The notes: a model not told the origin generated them from the letters alone. DNA of 55,452 nucleotides from Natronospirales bacterium (GCA_021816765.1 JAKAXB010000012.1:7501-62952); one strand, 5' to 3'. Shown: positions 16,901-25,710, counted from the first letter of the stretch. Program-made: numbers and translations.

Positions 16901-19360
16901 GGTACCCGCTGCGTCGGTCAATGATGGTTGCTGCCCCGGCGCTGGCGAATCCGCGCCAGCCGTACCGGAGCGGGTCACGTGGATTTCGGCGCCTGCCACC
17001 ATGGCAGGCAGCGGGGGGTGTTCACCGCGACTGAAGGCAAGGGCGGTATCCATGAGCGGCTGAATGTCATTGCGCGGCGCGGTGCCTACTTCCAGCTGTT
17101 CCACCAGTTCCGGCAAGGTCGAGATGGCCCGTTCCAGTAATGTGAACATGTCGTCCGACGGTTCAATGGTCTGATCGATCACCCGGTTGAGCATGGTCTC
17201 GAAAGACCAGGCGAACTCGCCGATGAGACGCGCGCCCACCATACGACCGCTGCCCTTCAGGGTATGCAACGAGCGCCGCACTGTGGTGAGCGCTTCCCAG
17301 TCCGCGGGGTTGGAACGCCAACGCGGAAAGTTCTCGCGCAGCGAGCTCATCTCTTCCTGGGCTTCTTCCAGGAAGATTTCCAGAATCTCCGGATCCACCT
17401 CGGCCATAGGCACCACCGCCGGACCCGCAGCCGAGGGTACGGCGGGCTTGCTGGTGACGGCCGGTATCGGTGGTACCAGGGCGCGCGGTGTGGAAACCGG
17501 TTGGCGTGGCACTGCCGGCACAACAGTTTCCAATGCCAGGGTTTCAACGCTGCCATCGGAAGGGCCGATAACGATACGTTCACCTTCCACCTCGGATGTT
17601 TCCAGGCCGGCTGTGGATACCATGGTGTCGGCACTGCCGACCGCCTCCCCGCCCTCGTCCGTGTACGCCTGACCCACGGGGAAGCCCAGGGTGGCGACGC
17701 AGGCTTCGGCATTGTCCAGCATGGACAACGGATTGCCGCGCCCCTGCTGGATGGCTTCGAGATAGAACTCCACACTCACGATGGCGTCCGCCATGCGATC
17801 CAGCTCGTTCTGCGTGGGCATGCCCTTCTTCGCCAGCAGGCGCTGGCGGATGAACTGGCGCACGCTTTCCAGCAGCACCACCACGCGATCCAACTGCAAA
17901 AACCGCAGGCTCGCCTGGATCTCGCGGATGCGCTGTGGCAACGGTTTCAGGCTGTCTGCATGGGACGGATCATTGACGAATTCGACGATAGACTCCTTGA
18001 TGTGCGCCAGATTGATGATGGATTCGCGGATCACCGCATTCTGGATTTCACGCAATTCCGAGCGCTCGCCGGCCGTTTCGGCAGCACCCCGGTCGCCCGC
18101 CTTGGGTGTCACCAGCTCCACCATGTCCTCGTCGAGCTGGGTTTCCACGCGCACGATGCCGCTGGCGATTTCCATGAGGGTGGCTTCGTCCGGCGCGCGT
18201 TTGCCATCGAGAATTTTCTTGAGCCGAACGCGCTCGGCTTCGAGTAACTCGCACAGTTTCGGCAACCCCAGGACAGCCAGAGTGTCGCCTACTTTTTTCA
18301 GCAAGCCATCCAGGGAAGCAAGTTCAGTCACTTCGGACTTGCCCATGCGCACAAAGATATCAAGAGTATCCTTGATGCGGGTGATATCTTCCTTGATGGC
18401 AGCGGACACGGTGCGCATCAGGTTGATGTTGGGGCCGGAAAGTTTGTCGCGGGCGTCCTCGACCTCGCCCTCGCCGGGCAGCAGCTCGCCGAGCTTGAAG
18501 GATGCCTTGATGGCGGCGATGCGCTCGCCGCCGGTAGTGGCACGCCCGATGTAATAAAGAAGATTGTTGACCAGATTTTTGGCCGGGTCCTCGGCCACCT
18601 GCGCTTCACCCTGATCCATGAGCCGCTTGATCTGTCGGTCCACTTGGCCGAGCAGCTGTTTGAGACTCACGTCCGCCTGGATACCGCCTTCGCGCAGGCC
18701 CTCAATGATGCCGCCCACAATCCACCACAGCTCGAATACCGCCGGCGTGGTGGCAGCCTGTTCGAGTTTCTCCGTGGAATCGGCGAGGATCTTGAGATGC
18801 TTTTCCGCTTGATCGCCCTTGTACCAGCCGAGCAGCGCCATCTGGAACTTGGGCCTGAGTTTGCCGGCCAAACCTCTGATATCCACCGGTTTGACGGGGA
18901 CCGCCTTGCCCATGGCGCTGGCGGCGCGGCCCGCCAGGTTGTAGGCGAACAGCGCACTTTCCGAGAGCAACGGCTGGCCGCGCACCGCGCGTAAATCATT
19001 CAGCAGCGACAACAGCGCCAGCGGCATGTCGCGCCGTCCACCGATGACCCGCTCCAGGTAATCGGGCAGCTGCAGCATAGCGCGCATGAGCACTTCAAAC
19101 GCGGCATCGTTGCGCTGCAGTTCACCGGACCTGAGGCCGCGCACCACCGATTCCATTTCCTCGGCGAGCATGGCAGCACCATAAACCTCGACGATGCGCA
19201 GCGTACCCTGCACCTGGTGCAAGAACTCCAGGCACTGGCCGAGCGCCTCGCCGCCGTCCGGATGCTCGACATAGGCCTCAAGCGCCTGCCGTGCGCGCAC
19301 CAGCGTGTGATCAAGTTCGTTCTTGATCCACAACAGCGAATCGGAAGCGACCTGGCTCAT
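13985..19360 (-). CDS. chpA: ChpA, hybrid chemotaxis-type histidine kinase of type IV pili
   Basis: A 1791-residue CheA-like hybrid kinase. The first 600 residues are helical, with degenerate Hpt-like modules (HQVQG near 48-52; AHIKES near 452). Three recognisable Hpt domains follow, with histidines at 699 (HTLKGS), 869 (HTLHGS, the usual Lys replaced by His) and 1029 (HTLKGG). An acidic (Glu-Ala)n linker lies near 1141-1152, then dimerisation and HATPase regions with the N box near 1370-1380 (LRNSVVHG), G1 DDGGG and G2 GRGVGMD near 1465. A CheW domain spans about 1505-1640, and a receiver domain about 1665-1785 with phospho-acceptor Asp1713. It phosphorylates PilG and PilH to control twitching and pilus-dependent surface responses. 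It lies 28 bp after pilJ. Confidence 0.95.
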   Translation of the reverse strand: MSQVASDSLLWIKNELDHTLVRARQALEAYVEHPDGGEALGQCLEFLHQVQGTLRIVEVYGAAMLAEEMESVVRGLRSGELQRNDAAFEVLMRAMLQLPDYLERVIGGRRDMPLALLSLLNDLRAVRGQPLLSESALFAYNLAGRAASAMGKAVPVKPVDIRGLAGKLRPKFQMALLGWYKGDQAEKHLKILADSTEKLEQAATTPAVFELWWIVGGIIEGLREGGIQADVSLKQLLGQVDRQIKRLMDQGEAQVAEDPAKNLVNNLLYYIGRATTGGERIAAIKASFKLGELLPGEGEVEDARDKLSGPNINLMRTVSAAIKEDITRIKDTLDIFVRMGKSEVTELASLDGLLKKVGDTLAVLGLPKLCELLEAERVRLKKILDGKRAPDEATLMEIASGIVRVETQLDEDMVELVTPKAGDRGAAETAGERSELREIQNAVIRESIINLAHIKESIVEFVNDPSHADSLKPLPQRIREIQASLRFLQLDRVVVLLESVRQFIRQRLLAKKGMPTQNELDRMADAIVSVEFYLEAIQQGRGNPLSMLDNAEACVATLGFPVGQAYTDEGGEAVGSADTMVSTAGLETSEVEGERIVIGPSDGSVETLALETVVPAVPRQPVSTPRALVPPIPAVTSKPAVPSAAGPAVVPMAEVDPEILEIFLEEAQEEMSSLRENFPRWRSNPADWEALTTVRRSLHTLKGSGRMVGARLIGEFAWSFETMLNRVIDQTIEPSDDMFTLLERAISTLPELVEQLEVGTAPRNDIQPLMDTALAFSRGEHPPLPAMVAGAEIHVTRSGTAGADSPAPGQQPSLTDAAGTAPGSMDAQLHGIFTREAEGHLGVLSAFLDSARRDKEKRIPDEDLVRAMHTLHGSASMAGVVALAALMEPVQRHLMELSARDALLSEEHLALLAEVLLAARSMVNALNTGADIEPPDAALLKRMRDMPPLPGTGQEEPSAETIRRSAAPQPQRPLKYVQLSELRDFDADLAAIFFEEATELLESTDSTLHHWSQKRNDAEMVMQLQRNLHTLKGGARMAGITPMGDLSHEMETVLTDVVDGRIVVSTELLALLNRSVDRLHRMLEQGYSSNPIADAGDLVTDLRRVHGHSVEDELEHAEDRFETVPQAPPQPADAEYTMYLSEAEAEAEAEAEGEKDAVTAEAALGGAANRRTASRIQHELVRVRADLLESVLNYAGEVGIYRARLEQQVHSINFNLSELEQTVVRLRDQLRKLDIETEAQILHQWQQEGGDKGHPEFDPLELDRYSLLQQLSRALAESVGDLVSLQSLLLNQAREAETLLLQQSRVTTELQDGLMRTRMVPFARHAQRLRRVVRQTAEEAHKQVEIRFLGAEGEMDRQVLERVLAPLEHMLRNSVVHGIEKPEMRKQRKKPPLGTVTITLNREGSEVVIEVMDDGGGLDLRAIRSKAEKMGLVQPDVKLSEREIMAFILEPGFSTAEQVTQTAGRGVGMDVVANEIKQLSGTLRMDSTPGKGAKFTIRLPFTLAITQALLVTMAEQPYAIPLPSIEGIARIPRAELERLMANENPAYLYGGRPYQLQHLSVLLGIGAPQFPDELITVPLLLVRAGDANIALITEGMQGSREVVVKSVGPQVSSIRGISGATILGDGSILLILDVTTLTRGVAQTEEAPREVLEREAPQQDTRIFAMVVDDSITVRRVTQRLLERYGMRVITAKDGVDALALLQENIPDVMLLDIEMPRMDGYELAQHMRNDERFRKVPIIMITSRTGEKHRNRAMEIGVDKYLGKPYQETELLEHIQGLVGRFHPQRTRWD

Positions 19361-19388
19361 GCACGTCTCATCTGTGTGCTAACCGCTG

Positions 19389-21476
19389 TCAGGCCACGCT
19401 GCCCGCTTGCTGAGGCGGAGCGATGACCATGGTTTCCTGGTTGACTGTACTCGGCAGCTTGAAGCCGGCCACTGACTTGCGCATTTCCGTGGCGAGTGCC
19501 GCAAGCTTGCCGATGGACTGGGCCGTGGCCATGGTGCCTTCGGTGGTCTGGGTCGTAATCTCGCGAATCACGTTCATGCTGCGCGTCATTTCACCGGCCG
19601 TCTGCGCCTGCTGGCGGGCAGCGTTGGAAATGCTCTGCACCAGGGTGGCGATGTTGTTGGCCACTTTTTCAATTTCATCCAGAGAGGTGCCGGCGTTCTC
19701 GGCCAATTGCGCGCCGCTCACCACGCCCGCGGTGGATTGCTCCATGGAAATCACCGCTTCGTTGGTATCGGTTTGAATGGCCTTGACCAGCGCTTCGATC
19801 TGGCGCGTGGCGTTGGCGGAACGTTCGGCGAGGCGTTGCACTTCATCCGCCACCACCGCGAAACCGCGGCCCGCTTCACCGGCCATGGACGCCTGAATGG
19901 CGGCGTTCAAGGCCAGAATGTTGGTCTGTTCGGCGATGTCGTTGATGAGTTCCACGATGTCGCCGATCTCCTGGGAGGATTCCCCCAGTCGCTTGATGCG
20001 TTTTGAAGTCTCCTGAATGGTTTCACGGATATTGTTCATGCCATCGATGGTGCGCCGCACCGCCTCACCACCCTTATGGGCAATGTCCACCGATTGCTGC
20101 GCCACTTTCGCGGAGCGATCGGCGTTGACGGACACCTGCTCAATGGAATGCGCCATCTGGGTAATGGACGTGGAAGCGGTATTGATCTGCTTGCTCTGGT
20201 TCTTGGACGCTTCGGCAAGATGGGTGGCGGTGGCCTGTGTCTGGCGGGCGGCGGCGTCCACCTGCACAGCGGTGTCGTTGATGGTGCGCACCAGGCCGCG
20301 CAGTGCCTCCAGGGCGTAGTTGATGGAGTCCGCGATGGCGCCGGTGATGTCCTCGGTCACCGTGGCCTGCACCGTCAGGTCGCCGTCGGCGAGAGAGCCC
20401 AGTTCGTCCAGCAGTCGCAGAATGGCCTGCTGGTTGCGTTCGTTCTGCTCCTGCTGCATGTGCGCGGTACGGCGCGCATCGCCGCCCAGAACGTACATCC
20501 ACAGAATGATCAGCAGCAGCAACAGGCCGGCAGCGCCCAGAATGTACGCCACCACCGGACGGAACATACGGCTGTTTATCTGCCGCTGGTAGCTGGTAGT
20601 GATGGCCTGGGCCGTGGTAAGCAACTGATTGCTGAGATTGTGAATCGTCTGGTTGGCTTTCTGCACATTCACCAGCAAATTGAGCAACGGTGTCACGGAA
20701 CCGAGGTTGTTGTTCACCTTGCCGAACAGCTGGTTGATGTTGCGCAGCGGGTTCAAGAGAGTCGGGTTGGTCACCGCAGTGATGCCGAGCTGTACATCGC
20801 CGTCCAGCATGCCGCGGGTAATGCGGGCGAAGGTTTGAATGGTGTCAGGAAGCTCCTGCGCCACCGAAGCGGCATCCCCATGGCCACCGGTCACCAGCAA
20901 GTTCACATCGCGCTGGATGAGTTGGCCGTAGTAAGGCTGTTTGGCGGCGTAAACGATGACACTGAGGCCGGTTTTGCGTGTGGCGAGATCGTTGGTAAAG
21001 CCATTCCAGGCCTTGATGAGGTCCGGCATGGTCTGGTTGATGCCGGCCGCCGCCTGATTGGCCGCCATGATGGAATCGTGTGCGACGAGAATGGTTTGCA
21101 CCGCTGCACGGACTTGATTCCACTGGCCCTGCAGCACATTCACTTCCGACAGGACATCGCCGCGGGCCGCGGGCATCAGGGTCCGCGGATCGCCGTTACC
21201 CATGCGGTTGATGGAGTGGTCGAATTCCTCGCGGCCGTTGAGCAGATCCTGGAAGGCCTGGTTCTTGCCGGCCACTGCCTGGTCGGCGGAGTGCACCATA
21301 CGCTGGGAGAGCAGCGATTGCTGTGCGGCGAGCGACAGAAACTCGTTGTCATGGGCCGAGTAGCGCCCTACCTCGAATATGTCCACAACCGCGAGTACGA
21401 TCAGAATCAGCGCCAGTATCAGCAGTAGATACAAGGCTTTGTTGGAACGTTTCTGCATCTCAGCCATGTTTGTCAC
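19389..21476 (-). CDS. pilJ: PilJ, type IV pilus methyl-accepting chemoreceptor
   Basis: A 695-residue chemoreceptor. Transmembrane helices lie at about 14-36 and 308-328. Two PilJ-type helical sensor modules lie between them (each with LSLAAQQSLLSQRM-like or related helices), followed by a HAMP region and a long cytoplasmic coiled coil. The highly conserved hairpin tip contains DIVELINDIAEQTNILALNA and GRGFAVVADEVQRLAERS. In Pseudomonas PilJ senses pilin/surface contact and feeds the Chp kinase. The operon has no adjacent methyltransferase or methylesterase gene. 65 bp separate it from pilI. Confidence 0.95.
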   Translation of the reverse strand: MTNMAEMQKRSNKALYLLLILALILIVLAVVDIFEVGRYSAHDNEFLSLAAQQSLLSQRMVHSADQAVAGKNQAFQDLLNGREEFDHSINRMGNGDPRTLMPAARGDVLSEVNVLQGQWNQVRAAVQTILVAHDSIMAANQAAAGINQTMPDLIKAWNGFTNDLATRKTGLSVIVYAAKQPYYGQLIQRDVNLLVTGGHGDAASVAQELPDTIQTFARITRGMLDGDVQLGITAVTNPTLLNPLRNINQLFGKVNNNLGSVTPLLNLLVNVQKANQTIHNLSNQLLTTAQAITTSYQRQINSRMFRPVVAYILGAAGLLLLLIILWMYVLGGDARRTAHMQQEQNERNQQAILRLLDELGSLADGDLTVQATVTEDITGAIADSINYALEALRGLVRTINDTAVQVDAAARQTQATATHLAEASKNQSKQINTASTSITQMAHSIEQVSVNADRSAKVAQQSVDIAHKGGEAVRRTIDGMNNIRETIQETSKRIKRLGESSQEIGDIVELINDIAEQTNILALNAAIQASMAGEAGRGFAVVADEVQRLAERSANATRQIEALVKAIQTDTNEAVISMEQSTAGVVSGAQLAENAGTSLDEIEKVANNIATLVQSISNAARQQAQTAGEMTRSMNVIREITTQTTEGTMATAQSIGKLAALATEMRKSVAGFKLPSTVNQETMVIAPPQQAGSVA

Positions 21477-21541
21477 CCTAGAAAGTCGGTTTTCAGATCA
21501 GGTCTCTGCAGACCAGTCCAAGTCAAGCCTCTGCCCCCTAC

Positions 21542-22096
21542 TCAACGAGCGGCGTGCAGGAACACGGAACTTTCCACCAGTCCATGCATACCCAGCACGC
21601 CCCAAACTTCATCGCCCGCACTGTAGGCACCGGCGATGTACGGTGTCATTCCCGGCAGCAGTTCCGGCAGCGCTTCCACCCGCTCCGAAGGCACAAAGCG
21701 GCGGAATCCGCGTACCTCATCCACCAGCAGGCCGGCCGGAATGTCCGCATGGTTCACCATGAGCACGCGCGCGGTGCGGCCGATATCCGCGGCCGGTCCG
21801 CCGAAAAATACGCTCAGATCGGTGATCGGCAGCAATTGGCCGCGCACGTTGGCAAGACCCATCAACCACGGTTTCGCACCCGGCAACCTGGTAACGCCGG
21901 GAAACGGCAGTACTTCGCGTACTTCTTCACGGGATGCCACCAGATAGGTGCGCCCCACGCGAAAACCCACACCCACCCATTCCTCCTGGTGAGCCGCCTC
22001 GCGTCCGCGGCCCGAAGCCGCTTCCCGGCTGCGCCGCTCGAGCTCCTGCAGGAGTGCGAAAGGTTGGGTGCGAAGTTCTGCGAGTGACGCCGCCAT
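21542..22096 (-). CDS. pilI: PilI, CheW-like adaptor
   Basis: A 184-residue CheW-domain protein that couples PilJ to ChpA. Core motifs are VGFRVGRTYLVASREEVREVL, LMGLANVRGQLLPITDLSVFFG and VDEVRGFRRF. The ATG at 22096 gives MAASLAELRTQPF and lies 2 bp from the pilH stop codon. An upstream extension of the frame runs into pilH and is rejected. The C-terminus is normal for the family. Confidence 0.93.
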   Translation of the reverse strand: MAASLAELRTQPFALLQELERRSREAASGRGREAAHQEEWVGVGFRVGRTYLVASREEVREVLPFPGVTRLPGAKPWLMGLANVRGQLLPITDLSVFFGGPAADIGRTARVLMVNHADIPAGLLVDEVRGFRRFVPSERVEALPELLPGMTPYIAGAYSAGDEVWGVLGMHGLVESSVFLHAAR

Positions 22097-22098
22097 AC

Positions 22099-22464
22099 TC
22101 AGCCGTTGGTCACTTCGCGGATCTTGTCCACCACCTGCTTCTCGGTAACCGGTTTGGGCAGATAGGCGACCGCGCCCTGACGCATGCCCCAAATCTTGTC
22201 GGTCTCCTGATCCTTGGTGGTCACCATCACCACCGGAATGCTGGAGGTTTCAGGATCCTTGGAGAGCTGGCGCGTGGCCTGGAAACCGCTCATCCCGGGC
22301 ATGACCACGTCCATGATGATGGCATCGGGCTTCTCGCTCTTTGCCTTCTGGATGCCTTCTTCACCGCTCTCGGCGGTAACGGTGTCGAAGCCGTTCTTCT
22401 CCAGCCACGTTTTGAGCACGTGGATTTCCGTCGGGGAATCATCGATGATCAGTATGGTTGCCAT
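22099..22464 (-). CDS. pilH: PilH, single-domain response regulator
   Basis: A 121-residue CheY-like receiver: IIDDSPTE acidic pocket at residues 7-9, phospho-acceptor Asp in IIMDVVMPGMSG (about residue 52), Thr in VMVTTKD and Lys in YLPKPVTE. In Pseudomonas PilH is a ChpA substrate that counteracts PilG output and modulates pilus retraction. The gene is 18 bp from pilG and nearly touches pilI. Confidence 0.95.
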   Translation of the reverse strand: MATILIIDDSPTEIHVLKTWLEKNGFDTVTAESGEEGIQKAKSEKPDAIIMDVVMPGMSGFQATRQLSKDPETSSIPVVMVTTKDQETDKIWGMRQGAVAYLPKPVTEKQVVDKIREVTNG

Positions 22465-22482
22465 CTTGAACTTTCCTCCAAA

Positions 22483-22914
22483 TCAGCCATTGCCGGAAAT
22501 ACTTGCGCTGCCTGCGCTCTTGCGCACGTGATGCTGTATCGCATCCACCAGCTCATCCTTGGTAAAAGGTTTCGTCAGGTACTGCTCGGAACCGACAATG
22601 CGCCCGCGGGCGCGATCAAACAGACCGTCCTTGCTGGACAGCATGATCACAGGTGTATGCCTGAAAGTGTGGTTGTGCTTGATCAAGGCGCAGGTCTGAT
22701 AACCATCCAGGCGCGGCATCATGATGTCCACAAAGATGATGTCCGGCTTATGATCGGCAATCTTGGAAAGCGCCTCGAATCCGTCCACCGCCGTGAGCAC
22801 CTCGCAACCCTCCTTGGAGAGCAGCGTCTCGGCGGTGCGGCGGATGGTCTTGCTATCATCGATCACCAGGACCTTCAGGCCCCTGAGATCGCCGTTGGGT
22901 TGTTCGCTGGCCAC
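22483..22914 (-). CDS. pilG: PilG, single-domain response regulator
   Basis: A 143-residue CheY-like receiver with VIDDSKT acidic pocket, phospho-acceptor in IIFVDIMMPRLDG, and Lys in YLTKPFTKDE. Start choice: GTG 22914 has a perfect GGAGG five bases upstream (22920-22924), better than any ATG in frame. It is the first gene of the pilGHIJ-chpAC operon. In Pseudomonas, phosphorylated PilG stimulates pilus extension and the cAMP/Vfr surface response. Confidence 0.94.
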   Translation of the reverse strand: MASEQPNGDLRGLKVLVIDDSKTIRRTAETLLSKEGCEVLTAVDGFEALSKIADHKPDIIFVDIMMPRLDGYQTCALIKHNHTFRHTPVIMLSSKDGLFDRARGRIVGSEQYLTKPFTKDELVDAIQHHVRKSAGSASISGNG

Positions 22915-23186
22915 TCTAACCTCCACCCACTGACTCCTGATCCGGGCCGCTGGAGCCGGCCGACGGCGCCATCTTAACCCGCTTAAGGCGTTCAGACCCC
23001 TTGGTACCACCCTACAGACCGGCCCGCCGCGTGGAAACGGGTCCAGTAAAATTCTTGTCCGCCGCAACCCCGGGTAGCAGCCTGATTGAAGGTTTTAGCA
23101 TAAAATCCATGCTTAATCCATTGAAAGCAATAAGACTTCAAGCGGCCCAAGCGGCCTGACCCGGTAGGAGGTTCCCGCCCCCAATC

Positions 23187-24158
23187 ATGCTCCAGGAAAC
23201 CGTCAAACTCGGCGTGCTCATGGACCCCATCGAGTCCATCAAGCCCGCCAAAGACACCACACTGGCCATGCTGCTCGCCGCCCAAGCGCGCGGTTGGGAG
23301 CTGCATTATCTGGAGCAGACAGATCTGTACTTGCGGGACGGAGAGGCGCGGGCGCGGGTACAGCGGCTCACGGTCTGGGATACGCTCCAAGGCTGGTTCC
23401 AGTTCGGCGAGGCAAGCGACATCCCGCTTGCCGCCCTGGATGTGATCCTGATGCGCAAGGATCCACCCTTTGATATGGAGTATGTGTACAGCACCTACAT
23501 CCTGGAACGGGCTGAACAGGCGGGCACCCTGGTAATCAACAGTCCGCAAGCCCTGCGGGACGCCAACGAAAAAGCCTATACCGCCTGGTTCCCGCAATGC
23601 TGTCCGCCCACTCTCATGACCCGCAGCATGAGTCGTATCCGCGCTTTCCTCGACGAACACGGCAAAATCGTGGTGAAACCCCCGGATGGCATGGGCGGCG
23701 CGTCGGTGTTCGTGTTGACGCGCGGCGATGCGAATGTTTCGGTGGTGCTGGAAACCCTGACGCAGAGAGGCACGCGTCTCGTGGTGGCACAGAAATATAT
23801 TCCGGAAATCGCCGCGGGCGACAAGCGTATTCTCCTGATTGACGGCGAACCGATCGCCTACGCGCTGGCACGCGTGCCGGCGCCGGGAGAATCCCGCGGC
23901 AATCTCGCCGCTGGTGGTCAGGGTATGGGTGTACCGCTCACAAAACGCGATCATTGGATCTGTAAACAGGTGGCGCCTGCGTTACGGGAAAAAGGTTTGC
24001 TGTTCACGGGACTGGATGTGATCGGCGATTATTTGACCGAAATCAATGTCACCAGTCCCACCTGCGCGCGCGAACTGGACAAGCTCTACGGTCTTAATAT
24101 CGCTGCGCAGTTTCTCGACACGGTGGCGCGCAGACTGGCGCAGAGAACACGCGCATGA
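23187..24158 (+). CDS. gshB: Glutathione synthetase
   Basis: A 323-residue ATP-grasp enzyme that joins glycine to gamma-glutamylcysteine. Family segments are GVLMDPIESIKPAKDTTLAML at the N-terminus, RKDPPFDMEYVYSTYILE, KPPDGMGGASVF, RNLAAGGQG and the metal-binding TEINVTSPT. It diverges from pilG and overlaps the following TonB-like gene by 4 bp (ATGA). The order gshB-tonB-yqgE-ruvX matches Pseudomonas. Confidence 0.96.
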   Translation: MLQETVKLGVLMDPIESIKPAKDTTLAMLLAAQARGWELHYLEQTDLYLRDGEARARVQRLTVWDTLQGWFQFGEASDIPLAALDVILMRKDPPFDMEYVYSTYILERAEQAGTLVINSPQALRDANEKAYTAWFPQCCPPTLMTRSMSRIRAFLDEHGKIVVKPPDGMGGASVFVLTRGDANVSVVLETLTQRGTRLVVAQKYIPEIAAGDKRILLIDGEPIAYALARVPAPGESRGNLAAGGQGMGVPLTKRDHWICKQVAPALREKGLLFTGLDVIGDYLTEINVTSPTCARELDKLYGLNIAAQFLDTVARRLAQRTRA

Positions 24159-25102
24159 GCGCAGTTGCGCCGCGCGTGCCCACTATCAGCTCCCGCGACC
24201 GGCTGATAACCACACTCCTCTTTGCCCTGCTGATCCATGGCATCATCATCCTTGGCATAACTTTCACACCCGGCAAGCCGGGCAGCGGTTCCACGCTCGA
24301 AGTCACGCTGGTACAGACACGCAGCGTGGTACCGCCGCAGCAGGCGGATTACATCGCCCAGGCAAACCAACGGGGCGAGGGCAACACCCAAAAACTGGTG
24401 CGGCCGCAAAGCCCCCTGTCCATGCCCTCGGCGGTAAATCATTCCGGCCTGCCGGATGGTGAAGACTTGGTGAGCAATTCCGGCCGGGGGGTGGCGGCAA
24501 GCACCAGCAAGGGGCTGAATGATACGGCGGCCGCCGACCAGTATGCGATAGTCACCACCCGCACCCACACCGGCCAGTTCGCCAACGCACGTTCCGCACC
24601 CTCTCCCCAGAGCGCCAGCTCACGCGTGCTGATCGCGCGTCTGCTCACTGAAGGCGATGACGCACTCATGCCCACCGATGATCCGGTGCGGCTGCCGCAA
24701 GCCACAAGTCCCGACCCGCATGCAGCCTTCGTATCGGTGAACGCGCGCAACTCGCGTTATGCCGAATATCTCGATACTTGGCGCCGCAAAGTAGAACACA
24801 TCGGCAATCTGAATTTCCCGCCGCAGATCCGTGCCGAGCACCTGTCAGGCTCGCTGGCACTGGAAGTGTCGCTCAATGCCGACGGCAGCATCCGCGATCT
24901 CATCCTGCGCCGGCCTTCACCGTATCCGCTGCTGGACCAGTCCGCAATCCGCATCGTGAAAATGGCCGCTCCGTTTGCAGCGTTCCCGGCAAGCTTCCGC
25001 AAGGACACGGATGTATTGCGCTTCGTGTACGTGTGGCGCTTCAACGGCGGCCGCATGGACACCCGGCATGGCGGCGTCGAGATGCCCGCGGGCACACGCT
25101 GA
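24155..25102 (+). CDS. TonB-like energy transducer protein
   Basis: A 315-residue protein with a cytoplasmic N-terminal tail, one transmembrane helix (about residues 21-42), a long low-complexity periplasmic linker, and a C-terminal TonB domain (about 205-300) containing YLDTWRRKVEHIGNLNFP and LEVSLNADGSIRDLILRRPS. TonB proteins pass proton-motive energy to outer-membrane receptors, but this gshB-linked paralogue has no receptor or ExbBD genes nearby. In Pseudomonas the homologue at this position (TonB3) has been linked to twitching and pilus assembly. That link is suggestive here given the flanking pil genes, but not shown. Confidence 0.87.
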   Translation: MSAVAPRVPTISSRDRLITTLLFALLIHGIIILGITFTPGKPGSGSTLEVTLVQTRSVVPPQQADYIAQANQRGEGNTQKLVRPQSPLSMPSAVNHSGLPDGEDLVSNSGRGVAASTSKGLNDTAAADQYAIVTTRTHTGQFANARSAPSPQSASSRVLIARLLTEGDDALMPTDDPVRLPQATSPDPHAAFVSVNARNSRYAEYLDTWRRKVEHIGNLNFPPQIRAEHLSGSLALEVSLNADGSIRDLILRRPSPYPLLDQSAIRIVKMAAPFAAFPASFRKDTDVLRFVYVWRFNGGRMDTRHGGVEMPAGTR

Positions 25103-25149
25103 AATCAATCAGGCTTGTGCTGTGCCCGAGACCTGCGGATACTATTGTC

Positions 25150-25710
25150 ATGGCCCAGGATTTTCTTACCAATCAGTTCCTGGTGGCGATGCCCTCGCTC
25201 AGTGACCCCAATTTCCAGCAGAGTGTGACCTACATTTGTGAACACAATGCCCAAGGTGCACTCGGCATCGTCATCAACCGCCCCACCAACGTGGTGCTGG
25301 GCGACATCTTCAAGCAGCTCTCCATTAAACCCGATGACCAGCGCACGCAGCAGCTACCGGTGTTTCAGGGTGGACCGGTGCAAACCGAGCGCGGCTTTGT
25401 CATCCACGAGCCGGCCGGCGAATGGGATGCCACGCTCAAACTCGGCGACAATCTGGGCGTCACCACCTCGCGTGACGTGCTCGCCGCCATCGCCCGCGGT
25501 GCGGGACCGAAAAAGACTTTCATTGCCCTGGGTTATGCCGGCTGGGGCGCGGGGCAGTTGGAGGCGGAGCTGGCCAGCAACTCCTGGCTAAGCACGCCGG
25601 CGGACATGCACATCGTCTTTGAAACCTCCGTGGAACAGCGCTGGCAAGCGGCCGCGCGTCTCATCGGCGTGGACCTCTCCCTGCTCTCGGGCGATACGGG
25701 GCATGCCTGA
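25150..25710 (+). CDS. yqgE: YqgE/AlgH family protein (UPF0301)
   Basis: A 186-residue protein with the family marks FLVAMPSL, YICEHNAQGALGIVINRP, VFQGGPVQTERGFVIH and GYAGWGAGQLEAEL. Its function is not settled; the P. aeruginosa homologue AlgH has been linked to alginate regulation. The start is ATG 25150. Its 3' end overlaps ruvX by 8 bp. Confidence 0.94.
   Translation: MAQDFLTNQFLVAMPSLSDPNFQQSVTYICEHNAQGALGIVINRPTNVVLGDIFKQLSIKPDDQRTQQLPVFQGGPVQTERGFVIHEPAGEWDATLKLGDNLGVTTSRDVLAAIARGAGPKKTFIALGYAGWGAGQLEAELASNSWLSTPADMHIVFETSVEQRWQAAARLIGVDLSLLSGDTGHA

Noticed and set aside
15599-18247. Long plus-strand open frames antisense to chpA
   Set aside because: They are shadows of a high-GC gene with strong codon bias. 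Their translations are low-quality and show no domains.
20076-21428. Long open frame (450 codons) on the plus strand antisense to pilJ
   Set aside because: It mirrors the codon pattern of pilJ, has no family resemblance and no ribosome site. The pilJ frame has clear chemoreceptor motifs.
23097-23120. AGCAT-N7-ATGCT repeat between pilG and gshB as an operator
   Set aside because: Only five base pairs per arm in an A/T-rich stretch; too weak to support.
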